From the NCBI GenBank assembly GCA_026126165.1, contig JAHCJR010000004.1, positions 1 to 64,000 on the forward strand: DNA of 64,000 bases. The letters run 5' to 3'. The notes beneath the pieces were generated by a model. That model saw only the letters and a list, made by a program, of their open reading frames with translations. It was not told where the DNA came from and searched no databases. The position numbers and the translations under genes were made by a program. Positions within the stretch are counted from its first letter, which is position 1; every line of letters begins with the position of its first letter. Shown piece after piece: positions 27,744 to 35,385 of the stretch. The stretch comes from Alphaproteobacteria bacterium. Lineage in GTDB: Bacteria; Pseudomonadota; Alphaproteobacteria; Ferrovibrionales; Ferrovibrionaceae.

Positions 27744-29870
27744 ATGATCGACTACGCGGTCGATGCGGACGGCATCGCCACCATCACCTGGAACATGGCC
27801 GATCGCAGCATGAACGTGCTGAACGACCAATCGATCCCGGCCTTCGCCGAAAAGGTGGCGGCGGCCATCGCCGACAAGGCGGTCAAGGGCGTGATCGTGA
27901 CCTCGGCCAAGCCGGATTTCATCGCCGGCGCGGACCTCGCCATGCTGCAGCAGGTGCGCGATGCCGCCGGGATGTTCGAGCGCGGCAATGCCATGCGGCG
28001 GATGCTGCGCGATATCGAGAAGGCCGGCAAGCCGTTCGTCGCCGCGATCAACGGCACGGCTTTGGGCGGCGGGTATGAAATCTGCCTGGCCTGTCACCAT
28101 CGCATCGCCGCCGACAACCCGAAGGCGCAGATCGGCCTGCCGGAGGTCCTGGTCGGCCTGCTGCCGGGCGGTGGCGGCACGCAGCGGCTGCCGCGCATGA
28201 TCGGCATCCAGAAGGCCCTGCCGCTGCTGCTGGAAGGCAAGAAGCTGGCGCCGCAAGCGGCGCTTCAGATGGGCCTCGTGGACAAGGTCGTGCCGCCGGA
28301 CCGGCTGCTTGCGGAAGCCCGGCGCTGGCTCGTCGAGGAGGGCGCGAAGAATCTGGTCAAGCCGTGGGACCAGCGGGGCTTTCGCATTCCGGGCGGCAAT
28401 CCGCATGCGCCGGCGACCGCACCCGTCTTCGTCGCCGGCAATGCCATGCTGCGCGAGCGCACCTTCGGCAACTATCCGGCGCCGCTCGCCATCATGGCCT
28501 GCGTCTACGAGGGCTGCCTGGTGGATATCGATACCGGCCTGAAGATCGAGGCGCGGCATTTCGTCAGGCTCTGCACCACGCCGGAAGCGAAGAACATGAT
28601 CCGCACCCTGTTCTTCTCCATGGGCGAGGCGAACAAGCTGGCGCATCGGCCGAAGGACGTGCCGGTCCAGAAATACAGCCGCGTCGGGATTCTCGGCGCC
28701 GGCATGATGGGTGCCGGCATCGCGCATGTCACGGCACAGGCCGGCATCGAGGTGGTGTTGCTCGACACGTCGCTGGAGCAGGCCGAGAAAGGCAAGGCTT
28801 ATTCGCAGGGGCTGCTCGACCGGCGCGTGCAGCAGAAGCGGACGAGCCCGGAAGAGCGCGACGAGTTGCTTGCCCGCATCCGCCCCACCACCGATTTCGC
28901 CGATCTGGCCGGCTGCGAGCTGGTCATCGAAGCGGTTTTCGAGGACCGGGCGATCAAGGCGGACGTGACGCGGCGGGCGGAAGCGGTGCTGGCGCCGACG
29001 GCCATCTTCGCCTCCAACACCTCGACACTGCCGATCAGCGGCCTCGCCGAGGCATCGGCCAGGCCGGAGAACTTCATCGGACTGCATTTCTTCTCGCCGG
29101 TCGAGCGGATGCAGCTCGTCGAGATCATCCGTGGCCGGCAGACCAGTGACGCGACATTGGCCCGCGCCATGGATTACGTGAAGAAAATCCGCAAGACGCC
29201 GATCGTGGTCAATGACAGCCGCGGCTTCTATACCAGCCGGGTCTTCGGCACCTATGTATCGGAAGGGCTGGCCATGCTGGGCGAAGGCGTGGCGCCGGCG
29301 CTGATCGAGAATGCCGGTCGGATGGCCGGTATGCCGGTCGGGCCGCTCGCCCTGGCGGACGAGGTTTCCCTGGAGCTCATGCATCGCGTGCGCCGGCAGA
29401 CGATGAAGGATCTGGGGGACGCCTATCGGCCGGCGCCGGGCGACCGCGTCCTCGAACTGATGGTCGAGAAGGGTCGCATCGGCAAGAAGGCGGCGAAGGG
29501 CTTCTATGAGTATCCGGCCGGGGACAAGAAGCGTCTCTGGCCCGGCCTCGCCGAACTGTTCCCCCTGGCCGGGGAGCAGCCGGCTGTGGCCGAGGTGATC
29601 GAGCGGCTGATGTACGTGCAGTCGGTGGAGACCGCGCGCTGCATCGAGGAGAAGGTGGTCACCGATCCTCGCGAGGCGGATGTGGGCTCGGTCCTCGGTT
29701 GGGGCTTCGCGCCGGCGCGCGGCGGCACGGTGAGCCAGATCCATTCCGTCGGCCTCGCGTCCTTCATCGCCGGGTGCGAACGGCTGGCGCAGAAGCATGG
29801 CGGGCGTTTCGCCCCGCCGAAGCTGCTGCGCGAGATGGCGGCGCGCGGGGAGAGCTTCTACGCCATATGA
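27744..29870 (+). CDS. fadB: Enoyl-CoA hydratase / 3-hydroxyacyl-CoA dehydrogenase fusion (FadB/FadJ order)
   Basis: A 708-residue multifunctional beta-oxidation protein. The N-terminal crotonase domain shows PDFIAGADLAML, GTALGGGYEICLACH and GLPEVLVGLLPGGGGTQRL; the central dehydrogenase has the Rossmann motif VGILGAGMMGAGIAHV and SNTSTLPISGL; two C-terminal dehydrogenase repeats follow (GPLALADEVSLE and the GSVLGWGFAPARGGT region). The ATG at 27744 follows AGGGGAC. It partners the preceding thiolase. The stop lies three bases from the end of the convergent AEC transporter gene, closing the rightward beta-oxidation block. Confidence 0.94.
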   Translation: MIDYAVDADGIATITWNMADRSMNVLNDQSIPAFAEKVAAAIADKAVKGVIVTSAKPDFIAGADLAMLQQVRDAAGMFERGNAMRRMLRDIEKAGKPFVAAINGTALGGGYEICLACHHRIAADNPKAQIGLPEVLVGLLPGGGGTQRLPRMIGIQKALPLLLEGKKLAPQAALQMGLVDKVVPPDRLLAEARRWLVEEGAKNLVKPWDQRGFRIPGGNPHAPATAPVFVAGNAMLRERTFGNYPAPLAIMACVYEGCLVDIDTGLKIEARHFVRLCTTPEAKNMIRTLFFSMGEANKLAHRPKDVPVQKYSRVGILGAGMMGAGIAHVTAQAGIEVVLLDTSLEQAEKGKAYSQGLLDRRVQQKRTSPEERDELLARIRPTTDFADLAGCELVIEAVFEDRAIKADVTRRAEAVLAPTAIFASNTSTLPISGLAEASARPENFIGLHFFSPVERMQLVEIIRGRQTSDATLARAMDYVKKIRKTPIVVNDSRGFYTSRVFGTYVSEGLAMLGEGVAPALIENAGRMAGMPVGPLALADEVSLELMHRVRRQTMKDLGDAYRPAPGDRVLELMVEKGRIGKKAAKGFYEYPAGDKKRLWPGLAELFPLAGEQPAVAEVIERLMYVQSVETARCIEEKVVTDPREADVGSVLGWGFAPARGGTVSQIHSVGLASFIAGCERLAQKHGGRFAPPKLLREMAARGESFYAI

Positions 29871-29873
29871 TCC

Positions 29874-30812
29874 TCAGCTCGGGGCAAGCAGAAGGAGGAG
29901 TGCCGAGACGGTGAGGACCGAGAGTGCCGTCGAGACCAGGATCGCCGTCGAAGTGCGTGCCGTGTAGATCCCGTAGGCGTTCGCCATAACGAAGACGTTG
30001 GCGGCGACGGGCAGCGCCGCATCGATCACGGCGATGCTCGCCATGAGCGGATCCATCGCCAGAACCTGGAAGGCGAGCAGCGCGGTCGCCAGCGGGTGGA
30101 CGAACAGTTTGCAGCCGGCGATCAGCGCCACCTCGGCGAAGTTGTCGGAGATCGGCCGGCCGACGAGGGTCGCGCCGAGGGCGAAGAGCGCGCACGGCCC
30201 CGCGGCGTTGCCCAGCAGATTGAAGAAGGATTCGACGGGCGTGAGCAGCGAAAGGGGCGTCAGGCCCCAGGCAAGGCCGGCGGCGGTGGCGACCAGCAGC
30301 GGATTGCGGGCGAGACCGGTAGCGACCGTCCAAAGGATGCCAAGCAATGAACGCCTGCGGCCCTGATCGGCCTCGATCAGGGCCGTGGTGAGCGACAGGT
30401 TGATCAGGTTGTCGAACAGCAGAACGAGAACGGCGGGAAGCGCGGCTTTGTCGCCATAGATGGCGATCAGCAGCGGCAGGCCGAGATAGCCGACATTGGG
30501 GAAGGCAGCGCCCATGCCCTGCAACGCTCCTTCTGCCAGCCGCGAGCGGAACAGGATGCGGCCGAGCACGAGACAGAGCAGATACGTGAACAACCCACCG
30601 CCCGAATAGGCGACGACGAAGCGCCAGTCGAAGAGTTCCATGATCGGGATGGCGGACATCTTGACGAAGAGCAGCGCCGGCAGGGCGAAGTAGTAGACGA
30701 AGCTGTTGATGCCGCTGATTGCCGCCTCGCCGAGCACGCGGAAATGCCCGGCCGCATAGCCGCAGAAGATCAGCGCGAAAAACGGCAGGGCGATATTGAG
30801 AACGATTTCCAT
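29874..30812 (-). CDS. AEC-family transporter (auxin efflux carrier fold)
   Basis: A 312-residue inner-membrane protein with about ten hydrophobic segments, starting MEIVLNIALPFFALIFCGYAAG. The two halves each contain the crossover-helix pattern of the AEC/BASS fold, for example FPNVGYLGLPLLIAIYG and LPVAANVFVMANAYG. Bacterial AEC carriers move small organic acids such as malate and malonate. It is the last gene of the long leftward block, 20 bases after the double-hotdog gene. Export or import of an acid released by the neighbouring thioesterases is a plausible but unproven role. Confidence 0.88.
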   Translation of the reverse strand: MEIVLNIALPFFALIFCGYAAGHFRVLGEAAISGINSFVYYFALPALLFVKMSAIPIMELFDWRFVVAYSGGGLFTYLLCLVLGRILFRSRLAEGALQGMGAAFPNVGYLGLPLLIAIYGDKAALPAVLVLLFDNLINLSLTTALIEADQGRRRSLLGILWTVATGLARNPLLVATAAGLAWGLTPLSLLTPVESFFNLLGNAAGPCALFALGATLVGRPISDNFAEVALIAGCKLFVHPLATALLAFQVLAMDPLMASIAVIDAALPVAANVFVMANAYGIYTARTSTAILVSTALSVLTVSALLLLLAPS

Positions 30813-30832
30813 GCCCGGGCGCCGTTGCGGGT

Positions 30833-31738
30833 TCAGCCGGCCGCGTGGTGGAGGAGGAGTGCCTCGGCCCGCATCCGGACCTGGTCCGGGATCGGCATGG
30901 CGCGGCGGCGCTCCAGATCGAACATGGCAAGCACGATCTCGATCGAAGTCGCGGGGCGCCCCGGTTCTCCGGCCTCCATGTGGTGAAAAATGCGAAAGAC
31001 CTTGTCGCGAACTTCGAGGATGCCGCTCCTGACGCCGAGCAGCGCACCCGCGCGCAAGACTGCGTGGTAGCGTACATGGTGGTCCAGCGCGGCAAGGCCC
31101 CAATGTGGCTCCGGGCGGCTCTCGGGCGAGAGGCCGAGGCGCGCCAGAAGCTGAACCAGCGCGGCGGAGAAACGGTCCACATGGAAGCGCGGGCTGGAAT
31201 AGCCGAACTCGTCCACCTCCCAGTTGCTGAGGGTCCCGCGATAGGTCTCTATGGTGCCGGGATCGTCGCAAGGGGGCGCCGCCCCGCCCTGCGCGGCAGG
31301 CCAGGGCGGGCAATCGGCTGCTGTCGCCTCGGCCAGCCGTCCGGCCGCGCGGGCAAGGTCGTCGGGCAAGGGCAGGAATTCGCCGCTTGCGAGGTCGAGC
31401 GCCGAAAGGCGGCGGTCGATCGTCGCGGCGATCTCGCCGGTCTCGAGATTGCGCAGCTCGGTATGGGTGTCGATGCCATCCTCGCGCAGGCCGCGGACGC
31501 CGCTTGCCATGGTGAAGATGTCGCCGGCCCTCAGTTCACGACGAAAGCGGATGCGATCCTCGCCGGGCACCAGGGTCAGGCCCCGGGCGCGAATCCGGTC
31601 GGGCGTCAGGCCAAGGGCATGGCGCAGATGCCCCATCGCTTCCAGGGACTTGCCCATGTAGAACTGCACGTTCATATGGCCCATGGCGTCGCATTCCCAG
31701 GCATTGACCGCGCCGCAATAAGTCGGGATCAGGCTCAC
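30833..31738 (-). CDS. Tandem double-hotdog thioesterase
   Basis: A 301-residue protein made of two 4HBT-type hotdog domains. Domain 1 (about 1-125) opens with NAWECDAMGHMNVQFYMG, containing the Asp and His-Met-Asn features of acyl-CoA thioesterases. Domain 2 (about 160-301) has the corresponding NWEVDEFGYSSPRFHVDRF, where the HMN part is changed to YSS, so it may be structural. The start is a GTG in a GTGA overlap with the upstream single-hotdog gene, which is itself similar to domain 1. Likely hydrolyses an acyl-CoA of the neighbouring pathway; substrate unknown. Confidence 0.85.
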   Translation of the reverse strand: MSLIPTYCGAVNAWECDAMGHMNVQFYMGKSLEAMGHLRHALGLTPDRIRARGLTLVPGEDRIRFRRELRAGDIFTMASGVRGLREDGIDTHTELRNLETGEIAATIDRRLSALDLASGEFLPLPDDLARAAGRLAEATAADCPPWPAAQGGAAPPCDDPGTIETYRGTLSNWEVDEFGYSSPRFHVDRFSAALVQLLARLGLSPESRPEPHWGLAALDHHVRYHAVLRAGALLGVRSGILEVRDKVFRIFHHMEAGEPGRPATSIEIVLAMFDLERRRAMPIPDQVRMRAEALLLHHAAG

Positions 31739-32172
31739 GCGCGGGCCTCCTCTTCGGAAACCAGGAGTGCCTCGGCCCGCGTGCGAACGAAATCCGGCAG
31801 CGGCCGCGCGCGCCGTGTCTCGAGATCGAGGCAGACGCCGTCATTGCGCATCAGCATGGCGATCTCGTCCGTGCCGGCGTTCCAAAGGCGGTTGAGCAGC
31901 CGGATGGAGCTGCGCCCGATGGCGAGCACGGCAGTATCCATGCGCAGAAGGTCGCCGGCGCGAAGCTCCCGGCGGAACTCGGCATCATAGCGCACCGCGG
32001 CGAGGCCGATCCGCTCGGCCCGCGCGAAGCTCGGGCTCAACCCGACATGGTGCATCAGGTGCCAGGCCGCGTCGGAACAGCGGGCAATATAGAACTGCAC
32101 GTTCATGTGGCCCAGATGGTCGCATTCCCAGGCCTGCACCATGCCGCGATGTGTCTCGACGAACTGCCCCAT
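31735..32172 (-). CDS. Acyl-CoA thioesterase, single hotdog domain
   Basis: A 145-residue 4HBT-family protein. QAWECDHLGHMNVQFYIA matches the catalytic loop of YbgC/4HBT thioesterases, and the helix that follows contains the usual hydrophobic pattern. It starts at an ATG 11 bases after the TetR gene and overlaps the double-hotdog gene by four bases. The close resemblance to domain 1 of the next protein points to duplication and fusion. Probably releases free acid and CoA from a pathway intermediate. Confidence 0.88.
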   Translation of the reverse strand: MGQFVETHRGMVQAWECDHLGHMNVQFYIARCSDAAWHLMHHVGLSPSFARAERIGLAAVRYDAEFRRELRAGDLLRMDTAVLAIGRSSIRLLNRLWNAGTDEIAMLMRNDGVCLDLETRRARPLPDFVRTRAEALLVSEEEARA

Positions 32173-32183
32173 GATCCCAACCT

Positions 32184-32819
32184 TCAGCCGCGACGCCGGG
32201 TTTCTAGCAGTTCGTCGAGGCCCTCGTCGACAAGCGCGAGCGCGTCCTGTTGCAGGACCTTGAGGCGTCCGGTGGTCTCGAGGATCAGCGCGCCGACGAT
32301 CAGGGCGGTCAGCCGCGCCGTGGCCCGGTGGGCGGGCGCCATGGCCCCGCCCATCAGCTCGCGCAGCGGCTCGGCGATGAGCGCGAGCACGCCGATCAGG
32401 CGGCCGTTCAGCAGCCGGTCGAGTTCGGGGCCGAGCCCGCGCGGGGCCGCCCCGCGGCTCAGATAGAGGCCGAGGCTCAGTTCGTCCGGCCGTTCGCGAT
32501 AATGCTCGAAAAAGGCGCGGGCTGCCGCCCGCACCCGCGCCTCGGCCGGGGCACCGGCGGGAATGGCCGCGCGCATGCGTCGTCCAAGCTGGGCGAGGGA
32601 GCGCGCCAGCAGTTCGCCATAGATCTGCTCCCGCGAGGCGAAATGCTGATAGAGGGCGCCGACGGCGTAGCCCGCCTCGGCGGCGATGGCGCGCATGGTG
32701 GCACCTTCGAGCCCCACGCGGCCAAAGACACGCTGGGCGGCCTCCAGCACCAGCTCCCGGCGCCGGTCCTTCAGTTGTGCCCGCCGCTCCTGCCGCGCCG
32801 CTGCCGCGGTCTCGCTCAA
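32184..32819 (-). CDS. TetR-family transcriptional regulator
   Basis: A 211-residue regulator. The N-terminal helix-turn-helix is in [18 protein letters not shown] and [19 protein letters not shown] (about residues 25-70); the remainder is a ligand-binding helical domain. No ATG is suitably placed: the start is probably the TTG at 32817-32819, overlapping the crotonase stop as TTGA, which implies coupled low-level expression. It lies downstream of the crotonase gene, whose promoter region carries two GAAC-N3-GTTC sites, so self-repression of this pair is likely. The ligand is probably an acyl-CoA or free acid handled by the adjacent enzymes. Confidence 0.87.
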   Translation of the reverse strand: MSETAAAARQERRAQLKDRRRELVLEAAQRVFGRVGLEGATMRAIAAEAGYAVGALYQHFASREQIYGELLARSLAQLGRRMRAAIPAGAPAEARVRAAARAFFEHYRERPDELSLGLYLSRGAAPRGLGPELDRLLNGRLIGVLALIAEPLRELMGGAMAPAHRATARLTALIVGALILETTGRLKVLQQDALALVDEGLDELLETRRRG

Positions 32820-33661
32820 CGGTTCTTCCAGCCGAGTGGATCGCCTCGGTCGCGTTCCCGCACGGCCTCGTTGAAGCCGATCTGTTCGGCTCGCTCCTTG
32901 AATGCGACGCCCTCCGGGGAGTGGCGGGTCATGCCGTCGAACAGCGTCGCCAGCAGTTGCGTGCCGGCAAGACCCATATTCTCGAAGGCCTGATTGACCA
33001 TGGTCTTCTGCATCCAGAGCTGATTCTTCGGTACCGAGGCGATGCGCGTCAGCAGGGCTTCGATCCGGGCATCGAGTTCCGCTTCGGGGACCGCGTCCAT
33101 CACCAGCCCCATGGCCTTCGCCTCGCGGCCGTCCACGAGGTCGCCGGTGAGAAGCATCCGCTTGGCCCGTTCGGCGCCAATGCGATAGACCCACATCGCC
33201 GTGGTCGGGCAGCCCCAGATACGCGCGGGGGGATAGCCGATGCGCGCATCCTCCGCCATCACCACCAGATCGCAGCACAGCGCGATGTCGCTGCCGCCGG
33301 CCACCGCATAGCCATGGACGCGGGCGATGGTCGGTTTCAGCGAGCGCCAGAGCGACATGTAGTTCTGGGTCGCGCGCTGCATCCACTGAAAGTCGGTCAT
33401 CGGATCCCAGGGCATGTCCTGGCTGCCGGTGGTCGGGCGCGGCGTCTCCGCATAGAGCTTGAGGTCGTAGCCGGCGCAGAAGGCGCGGCCGGCGCCTTGC
33501 AGCAGGATGACATGCACCTCCGGATCGGCGTTGGCGCGCTCGACCGCCCCGGCGATCTCGCCGGGCATCTCGTCGTCGATCGCGTTCAGCCGCTCGGGCC
33601 GGTTGAGCGTCAGGCGCGCGACGCGCCCGGTCTTCTGATAGAGCACGACGGGATCGGGCAT
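32816..33661 (-). CDS. Crotonase-family protein (enoyl-CoA hydratase/isomerase-like), atypical active site
   Basis: A 281-residue crotonase. [12 protein letters not shown] and [14 protein letters not shown] form the first oxyanion region and [18 protein letters not shown] the second. In standard hydratases two glutamates act; here the first position is Asp (GGSDIAL) and the second region reads [11 protein letters not shown], with no Glu. An ordinary hydratase reaction is therefore doubtful. An isomerase, hydrolase or other crotonase reaction is possible. A 25-residue insert [20 protein letters not shown] follows the first motif. I start at the ATG at 33659-33661, downstream of the TetR-like operators. 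Confidence 0.86.
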   Translation of the reverse strand: MPDPVVLYQKTGRVARLTLNRPERLNAIDDEMPGEIAGAVERANADPEVHVILLQGAGRAFCAGYDLKLYAETPRPTTGSQDMPWDPMTDFQWMQRATQNYMSLWRSLKPTIARVHGYAVAGGSDIALCCDLVVMAEDARIGYPPARIWGCPTTAMWVYRIGAERAKRMLLTGDLVDGREAKAMGLVMDAVPEAELDARIEALLTRIASVPKNQLWMQKTMVNQAFENMGLAGTQLLATLFDGMTRHSPEGVAFKERAEQIGFNEAVRERDRGDPLGWKNR

Positions 33662-33682
33662 CGGTGGCTCCGTGCAAGTTTT

Positions 33683-33715
33683 ATGAACATTGTTCATATT
33701 ACAGAACATCGTTCA
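33683..33715. promoter_or_regulatory. Two TetR-type operator sites (GAAC-N3-GTTC) upstream of the crotonase-TetR pair
   Basis: Site 1, ATGAACATTGTTCAT (33683-33697), is a perfect odd-length palindrome around the T at 33690. Site 2 has the same GAAC-N3-GTTC core at 33704-33714. The centres are 19 bases apart, close to two helical turns, so two dimers could bind the same face. The sites lie 22 bases upstream of the crotonase ATG, in a short AT-richer gap between two leftward genes, and would control the crotonase, the TetR gene and probably the thioesterases. Confidence 0.68.
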
Positions 33716-33727
33716 CATCAAGTGCCC

Positions 33728-34879
33728 TCACCAGCCGAGATGGCGGCTCGCCAGTTCCTTCATGATCTCCTCGGCGCCGCCGCCGATGGCGTTCACCTTT
33801 ACTTCCCGGTAGATCCGCTCGGATTTGGGCCCGCGCATGAAGCCGCTGCCGCCCAGTATCTGCACCGCCTCGCTGGCGACGAAGGCCATCGTCTGCGTTG
33901 CCTGGTTCTTGAGCATGCAGATATCGGCGATCGGGTTCTCGCCCTGCATGACCCGCCAGGCGGTCTGTTCCAGATAGGCCTGGGTGGCGCCGATCCGCAT
34001 CGCCATGTCCACCAGTTTGTGCCGGATCACCTGATGCTGCACCAGGGCCCGGCCGAAGGTCCGCCGCTCCCGTGCCCAGGCCAGCGCCTCCTCGTAGGCG
34101 GCGCGCGCCATGCCGTTGCAGCTCGCGGCCATGCCGATCCGCTCGCCATTGAAGTTCAGCATGATGGCGCGGAAGCCGGCATTCTCCTCGCCGATCAGGT
34201 TGGCGACCGGCACATGGCAATCATCGAAATGGAGGCTTGCGGTGTCCGACGCCCACCAGCCCATCTTTTTCAGCGGCGTGCGGGTGAAGCCCGGCCGGTC
34301 TCGCTCGATCAGCAGCAGGGAGACCCCGCCCATGCCCTCGCCGCCCGTGCGGACCGCGACCGTGTAGAAATCCGCCCGCATACCGGATGTGATGAAGGTC
34401 TTGGCTCCGTTCACCACGTAATGATCGCCCTCGCGCCGGGCAGTGGTGCTCAGGTTCGCCACATCCGAGCCGCCGCCGGGCTCGGTGATGGCGAGCGCGC
34501 TGATCTTCTCGCCCCGCAGCACCGGGCCCAGGACGCGCGCCTTCATGTCCGCGCTGCCGAGCCGGGCGATCGGCGGGCAGCCGATGGTGTGGCTCTGCAG
34601 GCTGGCGGAGAGGCCGCCGGCGCCGGCGCGCGCCAATTCCTGCGCCGCGACGATGGCGTGAAACAGATCGCCCGGGACGCCGCCATCCTCCTCGGGAAAG
34701 CCGAGGCCCAGCAGCCCGACCTCGGCCGCGCGCCGGTAGAGATCGCGGGGAAACTCGCCCGCCTCGTCCCATGCTTCCACATGCGGCATGATCTCGCGTT
34801 CGACGAAGCGGCGCATGCTGGCCTGGAAGGCCCGATGCTCCTCGCGATAGAAGGGTCCGACGCCGAACTCCAGTGTCAT
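33728..34879 (-). CDS. Acyl-CoA dehydrogenase (IVD/LCAD-like active site)
   Basis: A 383-residue dehydrogenase. FAD signature ALAITEPGGGSDVAN; FITSGMRADFYTV; C-terminal NAIGGGAEEIMKEL, where Gly replaces the SCAD-type Glu, so the base is more likely the Glu in LNFNGERIGMA. Such enzymes act on branched or long acyl-CoAs. The start (34877-34879) overlaps the GNAT stop by ATGA. It follows the carboxylase alpha and GNAT genes in the leftward block and precedes the TetR-controlled crotonase. Probably acts in the same terpenoid or branched-chain pathway. Confidence 0.92.
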   Translation of the reverse strand: MTLEFGVGPFYREEHRAFQASMRRFVEREIMPHVEAWDEAGEFPRDLYRRAAEVGLLGLGFPEEDGGVPGDLFHAIVAAQELARAGAGGLSASLQSHTIGCPPIARLGSADMKARVLGPVLRGEKISALAITEPGGGSDVANLSTTARREGDHYVVNGAKTFITSGMRADFYTVAVRTGGEGMGGVSLLLIERDRPGFTRTPLKKMGWWASDTASLHFDDCHVPVANLIGEENAGFRAIMLNFNGERIGMAASCNGMARAAYEEALAWARERRTFGRALVQHQVIRHKLVDMAMRIGATQAYLEQTAWRVMQGENPIADICMLKNQATQTMAFVASEAVQILGGSGFMRGPKSERIYREVKVNAIGGGAEEIMKELASRHLGW

Positions 34880-35385
34880 TTCCTTTCGTCCTCCGCCTGA
34901 TCGAGCAGGGCCATCAGGATCATGTCCTCGGTCCGGCCATCGAGCCGGCGCGCCGCAACGCGGCGCCCCTCCTCGCGAAACCCGAGGCGTCGATAGAGCC
35001 GGATCGCCGGCATATTGCCGGCGACGACCTGCAGTTCGATGCGCTCGATGCCGCGCCCGCGCGCCTGGGCAATAGCGGCTTCCAGCAGCCGGCGCCCGAT
35101 GCCCCGGCCGCGATGGGAGGCGGCGACACCGATGCCGAGCATGCCGACATGGCGGCAGCCTGCACGGCCATCCCGCTGGATGTCGCACCAGCCGCAGACC
35201 TCGCCGCCATCGAGCGCCAGCAGACAGGGCAGGCCGTCGGCGATCAGCGCCGCGTGAAAGGCGCGGCATTCCTCCAGAGGCGGCGCCTCGACCAGGGCAA
35301 GCCCCGACCGTTCCCGCGCCACCCGATCCAGGCAGGCCCGGGCGCCCGCCAGATCCTCGGCCCGGAAGGGGCGGATCTCCACCAT
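34876..35385 (-). CDS. GNAT family N-acetyltransferase
   Basis: A 169-residue GNAT protein with the acetyl-CoA loop SHRGRGIGRRLLEAAIAQA and the C-terminal NMPAIRLYRRLGFREEG, both standard RimI-like features. It is squeezed between the biotin carboxylase and dehydrogenase genes with a one-base stop/start overlap upstream (TAATG on the minus strand) and an ATGA overlap downstream, so it is translated with catabolic enzymes. What it acetylates is unknown; protein or CoA-pathway regulation would fit the context, but nothing in the sequence shows it. Confidence 0.87.
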   Translation of the reverse strand: MVEIRPFRAEDLAGARACLDRVARERSGLALVEAPPLEECRAFHAALIADGLPCLLALDGGEVCGWCDIQRDGRAGCRHVGMLGIGVAASHRGRGIGRRLLEAAIAQARGRGIERIELQVVAGNMPAIRLYRRLGFREEGRRVAARRLDGRTEDMILMALLDQAEDERK

